Assembly: GCF_008000815.1 (NCBI RefSeq)
Contig: NZ_CP042806.1
Span: 4,154,001-4,218,000 of the forward strand
From: Terriglobus albidus
GTDB taxonomy: Bacteria; Acidobacteriota; Terriglobia; Terriglobales; Acidobacteriaceae
Reading direction: 5' to 3'
DNA: 64,000 nucleotides
The position numbers and the translations under genes are program-made. Below are positions 9,750 to 16,854 of the stretch, piece after piece; position 1 is the first letter of the stretch; each line of letters opens with the position of its first letter. A model generated the notes under the pieces. The model worked only from the letters and a program-made list of their open reading frames with translations, did no database searches and was not told where the DNA came from.

Positions 9750-10418
9750 ATGGATCTCGACGCTCTGTGGCTGACATTTCGCCTGGCCCTCACCACGACC
9801 GCCATTCTGCTTTGCCTTGGACTCCCGCTGGCAGCATGGCTGGCCTACGGACAAAGCCGTTTGCGTCCGCTGGCGCAGGCGTTGGTTGCTCTGCCATTGG
9901 TACTGCCGCCGACCGTGCTGGGCTTTTACCTCCTGGTGCTGCTTGGCCCCACAACCGCAGTCGGACGCGTGATCACAACGACTCTCGGACATCCGCTTGC
10001 TTTCTCTTTTACCGGGCTACTGATAGGTTCCCTGCTGTACAGCCTTCCCTTTGCCGTACAGCCTCTGGTAAGCGGCATGATGGGGATCGGGCCGGAGCTG
10101 CGGGAAGCGGCAGCGACGCTGGGTGCACGGCCCTCCGTTGTCTTTGTGCGGGTTACCATGCCGCTGATACGTCCATCGCTGCTGACCGCGGGGATTCTGG
10201 CCTTTACCCATACAGTCGGCGAATTCGGAGTTGTGTTGATGCTGGGCGGCAATATTCCGGGCGCAACGCGGACTCTCTCCATCGCGCTCTACGATCAGGT
10301 TGCCGATTTCAACTTCGCCGCAGCCAATCGCACGGCTCTTCTGCTGCTGGCCTTTTCGTTTGTCTCGCTGTTGCTTGTGCACTGGCGAGCCGGACAAAGG
10401 AGCACGCGCCTTGTCTGA
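9750..10418 (+). CDS. modB: Molybdate ABC transporter permease
   Basis: 222-aa inner-membrane permease with about five or six hydrophobic helices. The coupling segment LREAAATLGARPSVVFVRVTMPL is the EAA-type loop of binding-protein-dependent permeases, and LPLVLPPTVLGFYLL and FTHTVGEFGVVLMLGGNIPG are typical of ModB. It lies 42 bp after modA and its last 8 bp overlap the modC start. Confidence 0.93.
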   Translation: MDLDALWLTFRLALTTTAILLCLGLPLAAWLAYGQSRLRPLAQALVALPLVLPPTVLGFYLLVLLGPTTAVGRVITTTLGHPLAFSFTGLLIGSLLYSLPFAVQPLVSGMMGIGPELREAAATLGARPSVVFVRVTMPLIRPSLLTAGILAFTHTVGEFGVVLMLGGNIPGATRTLSIALYDQVADFNFAAANRTALLLLAFSFVSLLLVHWRAGQRSTRLV

Positions 10419-11103
10419 GCCATTGCTGCACGAACACATCACCGCGAAGCTGGACTCCATCACGATCGACGTCACCGTGGCTTTGCGCTCGCCCTGGACG
10501 GTGCTCTTCGGGCCGTCAGGCTCCGGCAAGTCGACCATCCTTCGCAGCATCGCCGGATTACGCGGAGGCCCACCTGCCTGGAAACGGCATATCCCTCTCG
10601 CTTCGCAGAAGGCTGCGCTGTTTCCACATATGTCCGTCAAGGCGAATCTCGAGTTCGGCAGAGAACTCCCGACAGGAGACTCCAAGCGGGAACAGGAGCT
10701 CCATGCCGAACGGTTTCAGGATCTGGTTCGCCTGTTCCGTATTGGCGATCTGCTGGGTCGCTACCCGGCACAGCTCTCCGGTGGCCAGGCACAACGCGTC
10801 AGCGTAGCCCGCGCTCTGATGCCCAGGTACTCGCGCCTGGTGCTGCTGGATGAACCTTTTACCGGTCTGGAGCAGGCGTTGCGCGATGAGCTTCTGCTCG
10901 CGCTCAAACAATGGACGCGCGAACACAGACTCCCTGTCCTCTCCGTCACGCATGACGTTACTGAAGCGCTTCTTCTGGAGGCGGAAGTGATCAAGCTTCA
11001 TGAGGGACGCATCGTCGCTCAGGGCCCGGCGCAGGAGGTGCTTGCCGAGGAACGCCTTCAGCTCTTGCGCAGCCTTGATGGGTCACGAACCTTTACTCTG
11101 TAG
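10411..11103 (+). CDS. modC: Molybdate ABC transporter ATP-binding protein (short form)
   Basis: 230-aa ATPase with Walker [10 protein letters not shown]-loop glutamine in LASQKAALFP, signature LSGGQAQR, Walker B LVLLDEP and H-loop THD. The best start is TTG 10411, in frame with an AAAGGAG ribosome-binding site eight bases upstream inside the end of modB; no suitable ATG exists. The C-terminal TOBE (MOP) molybdate-sensing domain of classical ModC is missing, since the protein ends soon after the nucleotide-binding domain. Feedback inhibition by molybdate at this subunit is therefore unlikely. Confidence 0.9.
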   Translation: MSEPLLHEHITAKLDSITIDVTVALRSPWTVLFGPSGSGKSTILRSIAGLRGGPPAWKRHIPLASQKAALFPHMSVKANLEFGRELPTGDSKREQELHAERFQDLVRLFRIGDLLGRYPAQLSGGQAQRVSVARALMPRYSRLVLLDEPFTGLEQALRDELLLALKQWTREHRLPVLSVTHDVTEALLLEAEVIKLHEGRIVAQGPAQEVLAEERLQLLRSLDGSRTFTL

Positions 11104-11110
11104 TCTGTCC

Positions 11111-12121
11111 GTGCGTATCCAGCAGAACATTCCGCTCGCACCCTACACCACGTTGAAGGTCGGCGGTGCAGCTCGTCTCTTCGTCGAGGCAGGAGGCGAA
11201 ACCGAGATCCTTGATGCGCTGCGTTTCGCCCGGGAAGAGCGTATTCCGGTCTTTGTCCTGGGAGGCGGTTCCAATCTGCTTGTACATGACAGCGGCTTCG
11301 ATGGCCTGGTGATTCGGATTGCGCTGAAGGGGATCGCGCAGCAGGGCCACACGTTGACAGCAGCCGCGGGAGAAGAGTGGGATGCCCTGGTACAGCTTTC
11401 CGCTGAGCGGAACCTGCAAGGCATTGAGTGCCTCGCAGGAATTCCCGGGACCGTTGGTGGCACGCCAGTCCAGAATGTGGGCGCCTATGGGCAGGAGGTG
11501 GCGCAGACCATCACCCAGGTTCGCACTATCGATCGGGCAACTCTCACGCCGCTCACGTTTACCAATGCAGAATGTGGCTTTGCCTATCGTCGTTCTCGCT
11601 TCAACCATGAGGACATCGACCGGTATATCGTTACCGCGGTGAGCTTCCGGCTATTGCCCGGCGGCGCTCCGTCGCTGGCCTATGCCGATCTGCAGCGCGC
11701 GTTTCTCCGGAGTGAAACTCCTTCGCTAATGGAGGTTGCGACCAAGGTCCGGAAGATTCGCGCAACCAAAGGCATGGTCTTGATTCCCGGCGACGCGGAT
11801 ACCCAATCCGCTGGATCTTTCTTCAAGAATCCCGTGGTTCCACCAGCGGTCTACGAAGCGATCGCCGACGGCCGTGCAAGCGTGCCTCACTGGCCTGCTC
11901 CCGGAGGGGTGAAGCTCTCGGCTGCGTGGCTTCTGGAAGCCAGCGGCTTTCACAAAGGCTTTACTCTCGGCCAGGCTGGCCTCTCCACCAAGCATGCATT
12001 GGCCCTCACCAACCGTGGCGGAGCCACGGCGGCCGAGATTCTGGCCCTCCGCGACCATTTGCAGGCCGCTGTGGAAGCCCGCTTTGGCATTCGTCTGGAG
12101 CAGGAACCGGTCGAGCCCTAG
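11111..12121 (+). CDS. murB: UDP-N-acetylenolpyruvoylglucosamine reductase
   Basis: Peptidoglycan precursor enzyme that reduces UDP-GlcNAc-enolpyruvate to UDP-MurNAc with FAD and NADPH; about 336 aa. The family N-terminus (NIPLAPYTTLKVGGAARLF), FAD-binding GGGSNLLV, GIPGTVGGTPVQNVGAYGQE, the catalytic YRRSRF region and SAGSFFKNP are all visible. Start choice is uncertain: GTG 11111 fits the family N-terminus and follows modC by 7 bp, while ATG 11078 would overlap modC. Neither has a clear ribosome-binding site. Co-transcription with mod genes is possible but functionally unrelated. Confidence 0.93.
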   Translation: MRIQQNIPLAPYTTLKVGGAARLFVEAGGETEILDALRFAREERIPVFVLGGGSNLLVHDSGFDGLVIRIALKGIAQQGHTLTAAAGEEWDALVQLSAERNLQGIECLAGIPGTVGGTPVQNVGAYGQEVAQTITQVRTIDRATLTPLTFTNAECGFAYRRSRFNHEDIDRYIVTAVSFRLLPGGAPSLAYADLQRAFLRSETPSLMEVATKVRKIRATKGMVLIPGDADTQSAGSFFKNPVVPPAVYEAIADGRASVPHWPAPGGVKLSAAWLLEASGFHKGFTLGQAGLSTKHALALTNRGGATAAEILALRDHLQAAVEARFGIRLEQEPVEP

Positions 12122-12156
12122 ACCATTTACAATGGAACCTGGAGGAAATCCGAATA

Positions 12157-12582
12157 ATGTACCCAGAGATCATGGTCATCCCCATGCGCGAGGAGTTAAC
12201 CCGCGCAGGCATCGGAGAGGCTCGCACCGCGGCCGAAGTGGACGCAGCCCTGGCCAAGCCTGGCACCACCATGGTGGTAGTGAATTCGATCTGTGGCTGC
12301 GCCGCCGGTAAGATGCGTCCCGGCGTTCGCATGGCCCTGTCGAATCCCACACTCCCGGACCAGTCCATTACTGTCTTTGCCGGTCAGGACCGCGAAGCCA
12401 CCGAGAAGGCGCGCGGCTACTTTGGCGGACATCCGCCGACCTCGCCGTCGATCGCTATTCTGCGTGATGGACAGTTGGTGTACCTGATGCAGCGCTCGGC
12501 GATCGAGACATCGACTGCTCCCGCTATCGCCCAGGAGCTGCAGCGGGCTTTCGATACCTACTGCGCCAAGACCACAGCGTAA
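12157..12582 (+). CDS. BrxA/BrxB-family bacilliredoxin (YphP-like)
   Basis: 141-aa thioredoxin-fold protein. The SICGCAAGKMRPG segment carries the CGC active-site motif of bacilliredoxins, which in Firmicutes remove bacillithiol from S-bacillithiolated proteins. HPPTSPSIAILRDG supplies the cis-proline. The start at ATG 12157 has a GGAGG ribosome-binding site. It follows murB by 35 bp. Whether this organism makes bacillithiol cannot be judged here; a related thiol-disulfide role is the cautious call. Confidence 0.9.
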   Translation: MYPEIMVIPMREELTRAGIGEARTAAEVDAALAKPGTTMVVVNSICGCAAGKMRPGVRMALSNPTLPDQSITVFAGQDREATEKARGYFGGHPPTSPSIAILRDGQLVYLMQRSAIETSTAPAIAQELQRAFDTYCAKTTA

Positions 12583-12602
12583 GTTTAGAAAACTCTTTTG
12601 TT

Positions 12603-12660
12603 ACAGACATGGCTCACTTTTCCATTGGATTCGCCGATGGAGAAAGTGAGCCATGTCTGT
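12603..12660. repeat. 18-bp inverted repeat overlapping the start codon of the next gene
   Basis: Perfect 18-bp arms ACAGACATGGCTCACTTT (12603-12620) and its reverse complement (12643-12660) flank a 22-bp spacer; a TCCAT/ATGGA pair extends the symmetry inward. The right arm contains the ATG at 12653-12655 and the purine-rich AAAGTGAG just before it. In RNA the stem would bury the start site. As DNA it could be an operator for the encoded HTH protein. No U-run follows on either strand, so it is not an intrinsic terminator. Confidence 0.7.
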
Positions 12661-13480
12661 TATGGAATACATTCCCCAGCCCGGGTTCTTCGAGACGCTT
12701 GGCAGCAGTCCAGCAATGGAACGGCTGAGATTACAGCTCGAGCGTATCGGGCCACACTTCCGCACCATTTTGTTGACGGGTGAAACCGGCGTTGGCAAAG
12801 AGCTTGCTGCGCGTACCCTGCATCAACTCAGCCCTGCCGCGAATGAGCCTTTTCTGGTCTACGACCCTGCCACAACCATTGAAGAATCGTTGGAATCAGC
12901 CGCTCGTGGAACGCTGTTTCTGGATGAGGTTGGCGATACCTCATCCGCCGTTCAGGCGAAGCTGCTGCGTTTGATGCGCATGGTCGACACTCGCATTATC
13001 GCGGCTACGTATCGCAATCTGCGGCATCAGGCCGCCATCGGAGAGTTTCGCTCAGACCTGTATTACCGTCTCTCTACGGTCGAGATCGAGGTGCCACCGC
13101 TACGACAGCGCATGGAAGATTTGCCATTACTTGTGGAGCACATTCTCTCCCGCGCTGGAGAGCGCTATCACAAGCCCGCGATGGAGATCTCGAGCGAGGC
13201 AATGGAAATACTCCGCAGCTATTCGTGGCCTGGCAACATTCGCGAACTGGAAAGCGTGCTGAACAACGCCGCCATGCAACAGGAAGGAATTGTCATTCAT
13301 ACGATTTCGCTTCCAGAGCCTGAGTCTCCGGTTAAAGCAGATTCGTTACCGGTCCGTCTGGATGACCTGATCTCTCGCCATGTGCGTGGAGTGCTGGCAC
13401 AGTGCGAAGGCAATAAGGTACGTACAGCAGAGCTGCTCGGCATCAGCCGCTCGACGCTCTACCGCATGCTGGAAGCCTGA
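12653..13480 (+). CDS. Sigma-54-activator-like AAA+ regulator lacking GAFTGA
   Basis: 275-aa protein related to NtrC-family activators but shortened. It has Walker A GETGVGKE, Walker B GTLFLDEV, the arginine-finger stretch FRSDLYYRLS, the WPGNIRELE sensor region and a C-terminal Fis-type HTH (RTAELLGISRSTLYRMLEA). There is no N-terminal receiver or sensor domain. The segment that normally carries FGHEKGAFTGA is missing: NEPFLVYDPATTIEESLESAARGT runs straight to Walker B. Without GAFTGA it should not remodel sigma-54 holoenzyme, so it may act as a plain DNA-binding regulator. The frame is intact. The start is ATG 12653 inside the inverted repeat, or ATG 12662 just beyond it. Confidence 0.85.
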   Translation: MSVMEYIPQPGFFETLGSSPAMERLRLQLERIGPHFRTILLTGETGVGKELAARTLHQLSPAANEPFLVYDPATTIEESLESAARGTLFLDEVGDTSSAVQAKLLRLMRMVDTRIIAATYRNLRHQAAIGEFRSDLYYRLSTVEIEVPPLRQRMEDLPLLVEHILSRAGERYHKPAMEISSEAMEILRSYSWPGNIRELESVLNNAAMQQEGIVIHTISLPEPESPVKADSLPVRLDDLISRHVRGVLAQCEGNKVRTAELLGISRSTLYRMLEA

Positions 13481-13511
13481 GCGACGGATCGCTGTTTCTT
13501 TACAAGCACCC

Positions 13512-13616
13512 TAGAGCAATTCTCCTAATGGATAAATCTGCGGATGCCGTTTTCTTCGCAGGAAAACGGCGCAAACAGCCAAAACTCCGCTTTATACCTT
13601 TAGGAGATTTGCTCTA
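13512..13616. repeat. Dispersed TAGAGC element, copy 1 (divergent)
   Basis: 105-bp imperfect palindrome with ends TAGAGCAATTCTCCTAA and TTAGGAGATTTGCTCTA (16 of 17 pairs) and an internal GCCGTTTTC/GAAAACGGC pair. It belongs to the same family as the copies near 14.1, 36.6, 40.6, 45.8 and 51.3 kb but is more divergent outside the ends. It occupies most of the 248-bp gap between the regulator and the tRNA. Confidence 0.75.
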
Positions 13617-13728
13617 ATCGGCACCATGTTCTCAACAGGGTCGATTCGCCTTGCGCGTGATCTGTGCTATAGTCAATAAAGTGTTCAGCGCTGGCCAGCA
13701 CATCGGCGAGGGCTGAGAACAACCCATC

Positions 13729-13804
13729 GGACGCGTAGCTCAATTGGCAGAGCATTCGACTCTTAATCGACAGGTTGAAGGTTCGATTCCTTCCGCGTCC
13801 ACCA
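13729..13804 (+). tRNA. tRNA-Lys (anticodon CTT)
   Basis: 76-nt cloverleaf. The acceptor stem GGACGCG pairs with CGCGTCC, the D arm is GCTC...GAGC, the anticodon loop CTCTTAA gives anticodon CTT, and the T arm is GAAGGTTCGATTCCTTC. Discriminator A and the 3' CCA are encoded. The DNA immediately downstream holds recombinase and other gene remnants, consistent with past integration beside this tRNA. Confidence 0.95.
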
Positions 13805-13994
13805 TCCCATTCAGTATTAATAACTTTCCAAATATTAGCCCGTGCTGAAGGGACTGCTCATACGCCACTTATGAGGTTTTTCGGACACTCTCTGGCACTC
13901 TTTTGACACACCAGTTTTCAGTGACTCCTAAAGTCGAACTGCTCGCCCGGAAGCTGCGGCCTCATCGCCTTCAACTCGGCTTGATGCCGCGCCT

Positions 13995-14291
13995 TTAGGG
14001 ACGGTCGCGGCGACTTGAAACCCCATAGCTTTGGAAGAGTCGATAGGCCTGGATCTTTACGGTCTCTTCGTAGATTCCGAGGCTAGAGCATTTCTCCTGT
14101 AGGTGGAGTGCGGGGCTTGTGCATCTATGGGCGTTTTCCGCAATGAAAACGCCCATAGATGCACGCTCCTCCCGGGATACCCAGCAACATGAAAAATGCT
14201 CTAGACGGGATGTTACCGTTTGTGGGCCATCAAGGATGAGTTCCAGAACCTCCGGCTCCCGCACTGTAGGCGGAGAAATCTTCGGCGGCAT
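13995..14291 (-). pseudogene. LuxR-type HTH remnant interrupted by a repeat element
   Basis: Read on the minus strand, VREPEVLELILDG (upstream) and LGIYEETVKIQAYRLFQSYGVSSR (downstream) are the two halves of a LuxR/FixJ helix-turn-helix, like the family pattern REREVLELIAEG...LGISEETVK...LGVSSR. Repeat copy 2 (14084-14203) sits between them, in the turn region of the HTH. No receiver or sensor domain is found upstream, so only the DNA-binding tail survives. The 190 bp between the tRNA and this remnant show no recognisable gene. Confidence 0.7.
14084..14203. repeat. Dispersed TAGAGC element, copy 2 (inside luxR remnant)
   Basis: 120-bp element with ends TAGAGCATTTCTCCTG... and ...AAAAATGCTCTA. 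It has a perfect 20-bp central inverted repeat (14119-14138 with 14145-14164, 6-nt loop). TA borders both ends. The internal GGGATACCCAGCAAC block matches copies 3 to 6. Confidence 0.85.
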
Positions 14292-14365
14292 GTATTTTCT
14301 CCTGTTATTTTTTTGGTGGTGCGTGATAGGTTGATAGACCCTCCACGGAAAGAGCAGGCGTTGCA

Positions 14366-15508
14366 ATGCGCAGAGTTGCTGAGTTTCTTGTTGTGGCGAT
14401 ATGTACCCTTGCTTTTGCTTTTACTGCCATCGGAATATGCACGCTGCTGCTTACAGGAAATTCGGCGGGAAACCATGACTTCATCTCCTATTGGGCAGCT
14501 GGGCAGCAACTTATCCATCATCAAAATCCCTATGACGCTAATGCCATTTTGCGGATCGAACACTCTGCTGGTTTCCCGGTCGGCTACCAGGCTCTCATCA
14601 TGCGCAATCCGCCGTCGGCACTTCTGCTGACTCTTCCTCTCGGATTCGTGGGCTTGCGGACAGCCGCTCTGCTGTGGTCGCTTCTTTCGCTTTCCTGCTT
14701 GATAGTTTCCGTCCGGCTGCTCCGCCAAAAAGGTCGCCTGAGCTTTCTCGGCTACACCTTTGCTCCCGCCCTAGCCTGTCTGCTGGCTGGGCAAACCTCG
14801 CTTCTTGTGTTGCTAGGCTTCGTTCTCTTCCTGCGTCTCCATGAAACCCAACACTTCCTGGCCGGTTGCTCTCTCTGGCTATGTGCCCTCAAGCCGCACC
14901 TGTTCCTTCCGTTTGCAGTCGCGCTTATCCTGTCAAGCCTCATAAAGAGGCGCTATTCACTCCTCGCTGGCGCAGTCTTGGCGCTTGCAGTCAGCTCATC
15001 AGTTGCTCTGTACTTCGATCCTTCGGTATGGAACCACTACAGCCAAATGATGCACGGCCACGAACTGGAAGGCGAGTTCATCCCTTGCCTTAGTGTCGCC
15101 CTCCGATTCGCTTTGCAGTCGCCGTGGGTTCAATACTTACCCGCGTTGCTTGGCTCTATCTGGGCTGTCGTCTATTTCTCAAAGCACTCATGGACGGAAC
15201 ACGTGGGGCTCTTGCTTCTCGTCTCGGTTCTGCTCGCTCCCTACGCTTGGTTTACGGATCAAGCGGTTCTGATCGCGGCGTTGCTTCCGGCTGCCTATCT
15301 CACCTCCTCTCGCAGCATGATCGCCTTCCTTGCCCTCATCAGTGCTGCGATTGAGATTCAGACGCTTTTGGGAGTTTCGATGCACTCATGGACTTACCTC
15401 TGGACCGCTCCCGCCTGGATCACCTGGTACTTCTTCGCAAGCAGTTATGCGATGAAAGTGAATGACCCGCCAACGCTCGGTGCCGCAATCGCGATCGAGA
15501 ACGCCTGA
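14366..15508 (+). CDS. GT87-family (DUF2029) membrane glycosyltransferase-like protein
   Basis: 380-aa polytopic membrane protein with roughly nine or ten hydrophobic helices. NHDFISYWAAGQQLIHHQNPYD near residue 36 is the conserved loop after the first helix in GT87/DUF2029 proteins, where an acidic residue is probably catalytic. These enzymes resemble polyprenyl-phosphate mannosyltransferases, so a lipid-linked sugar donor is likely; acceptor unknown. The gene stands alone in a decayed region between a luxR remnant and integrase debris, suggesting it arrived with, or survived, an accessory insertion. Confidence 0.8.
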   Translation: MRRVAEFLVVAICTLAFAFTAIGICTLLLTGNSAGNHDFISYWAAGQQLIHHQNPYDANAILRIEHSAGFPVGYQALIMRNPPSALLLTLPLGFVGLRTAALLWSLLSLSCLIVSVRLLRQKGRLSFLGYTFAPALACLLAGQTSLLVLLGFVLFLRLHETQHFLAGCSLWLCALKPHLFLPFAVALILSSLIKRRYSLLAGAVLALAVSSSVALYFDPSVWNHYSQMMHGHELEGEFIPCLSVALRFALQSPWVQYLPALLGSIWAVVYFSKHSWTEHVGLLLLVSVLLAPYAWFTDQAVLIAALLPAAYLTSSRSMIAFLALISAAIEIQTLLGVSMHSWTYLWTAPAWITWYFFASSYAMKVNDPPTLGAAIAIENA

Positions 15509-15615
15509 CTGCCGGTGAAGCTGAGGGTATCTGTTACCTTGACCGTAAAGTTAAATAGTCCCGTAGCGGCGGGGGTACCGCTGATGACTGCGAAGGTCGA
15601 GGGTAAGCTTCCGCC
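15505..15615 (-). pseudogene. Fragment of a putative Ig-like (He_PIG) repeat protein
   Basis: A minus-strand frame reads GGSLPSTFAVISGTPAATG and then FNFTVKVTDTLSFTGSQAF. This is the pattern of the putative-Ig surface-protein repeat (SGTPTTAGTYNFTVTVTD). Only one repeat unit is present with no valid gene around it, so this is debris. It abuts the end of the GT87 gene and the integrase remnant. Confidence 0.55.
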
Positions 15616-15623
15616 CTGGTGAA

Positions 15624-15980
15624 GTGGTTCCATGTTCCTGGACCTACGCCAATCAGGCGCTGCGAACGCTCAAGGCGATGCCGGGCAAGACGGAAGAATG
15701 GAAATTGCTTGAGCGCGTTCCGATTATCACCAGCCTTAAGGCGGATGGTCGCGACCGGCTTGTCGATGCCGAGAGCGAATCAAAGTTTCATGAGGCTCAC
15801 CATCAACCCATGAACGACATCCGTCGGCTGCGCGAGCAGGCTTGTCTCTTTCTCGTCATCCTTCAGGAGACTGGAATGCGGCCAGATGAGGTCTGGTGCA
15901 GTGGACGCAAGGGTTGGGTATTCCCTTCCCTTCGATGCCTCGCGCTCTACACCTTTAGGAGGAATGCTGTAGTCAACTAG
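15624..15980 (+). pseudogene. Tyrosine recombinase (phage integrase) remnant
   Basis: The frame reads YANQALRTLKAMPGKTEEW, later LLERVPIITSLK, and LVILQETGMRPDEVW. This matches the end of the core-binding domain and the first catalytic box (TGMRPxEV, which carries the catalytic arginine) of tyrosine recombinases. The frame then ends without the downstream H-x-x-R and catalytic tyrosine boxes, so the gene is truncated. A half copy of the TAGAGC repeat lies at its 3' end. It is about 1.8 kb from tRNA-Lys, a usual type of attachment site. Confidence 0.65.
15945..15971. repeat. Half copy of the TAGAGC element
   Basis: CTCTACACCTTTAGGAGG followed by AATGCTGTA aligns with about 21 of 27 positions of the right end of copy 5 (CTCTACACCTACAGG...CTCTA). 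The other half is absent, so it is a degraded or truncated copy at the junction between the integrase remnant and the DUF1275 gene. Confidence 0.4.
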
Positions 15981-16723
15981 GATGCGAGGTATTTGCTTCT
16001 CACCAACACGACCCTTACCAGCACGACCAGCAGGAAGAAACATTCACCCCAAAGTGCATGGTTATGAAAACGTGGAGTGCTGAACGCTCCGAGCACAGCT
16101 CCCAGAAAGAACATTGCGCAGATTTGAGCAAAGACCTTTGCCTGTTGCAGGTCTTCTGCCGCTCGGCCGGTAACGAGCCACGCAAGCCAGCTCCTCACCA
16201 TCGTGTGCAGATTTCCCGTCGTAAATGTTGAGCTATAACTCTGTTTGTTAACCTGCCGGAACGTCGCCACCTGAAGCGAAGCGGCAAATGCGATTGCCAT
16301 GGATATCCCAAGAGACGCACCGTAGCTTGTAGAAAAGCTCAGACACATCAGGATTGCGATCTCTAACACCAGTACAGCAGCTTCCGGAAGGCGAACGGCG
16401 GTGGCAATGTACTCATGCTGCATCAGCCTTGCTGCTGGAATACCAAGCAGGAACATCACCAGCACCAGGAAGTGACGACCGGCATCCTGCCAGGCGACGG
16501 TCACCAGATCAATCGCGAGCAGGATGACATTCCCGGTCATTGCATTCGCGAAGACATGGCCATGCCCGATATAAGTAAATGCGTCTAGGTAGCCGCCGGC
16601 AAACGCCAGCAGAGCGTGTGTCGATACTCCCACTTTCGTATCGGTGTCGGCGACAGGGCTCGTTGTCACCAATCGATCCTTCCCTCCCGCACTGATCATA
16701 CTGCTACTCTGCCGTCGCACCAT
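15977..16723 (-). CDS. DUF1275 (YoaK-family) membrane protein
   Basis: 248-aa inner-membrane protein with about six helices. LLAFAGGYLDAFTYIGHGHVFANAMTGNVILLA is the conserved first hairpin of the DUF1275/YoaK family, and FRQVNKQSYSSTFTTGNLHTM is the second conserved loop with its TGNL motif. Function is unknown. The start is ATG 16723 (upstream TTAGG) or ATG 16699. A second DUF1275 gene in this window (31758-32531) is diverged, so they are not recent duplicates. This gene closes the decayed region beginning at tRNA-Lys. Confidence 0.88.
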   Translation of the reverse strand: MVRRQSSSMISAGGKDRLVTTSPVADTDTKVGVSTHALLAFAGGYLDAFTYIGHGHVFANAMTGNVILLAIDLVTVAWQDAGRHFLVLVMFLLGIPAARLMQHEYIATAVRLPEAAVLVLEIAILMCLSFSTSYGASLGISMAIAFAASLQVATFRQVNKQSYSSTFTTGNLHTMVRSWLAWLVTGRAAEDLQQAKVFAQICAMFFLGAVLGAFSTPRFHNHALWGECFFLLVVLVRVVLVRSKYLAS

Positions 16724-16784
16724 CTAGAAACCTAATTCGCCTGAATCTAAAGTTCGCGATATAAATCATGAACGGCTATCGCCA

Positions 16785-16834
16785 TCCGAAGCGTTGAAAA
16801 AGCAGGTCCTTCACTACGTTCAGGATGACAACAT
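16785..16834. repeat. Second dispersed repeat family, short copy
   Basis: TCCGAAGCGTTGAAAAAGCA... continuing GGTCCTTCACT then CGTTCAGGATGACAACAT. It matches 22828-22915, which carries an extra ~38 bp in the middle. On the minus strand it reads GTCATCCTGAACGTAGTGAA and continues GGACCTGCTTTTT. It lies 20 bp 3' of the histidine kinase stop. From memory, similar GTCATTCTGAGCGAAGCGAA-type strings are scattered in many soil bacterial genomes. Confidence 0.7.
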
Positions 16835-16854
16835 CTGTGGCATATCGAGGCAAC

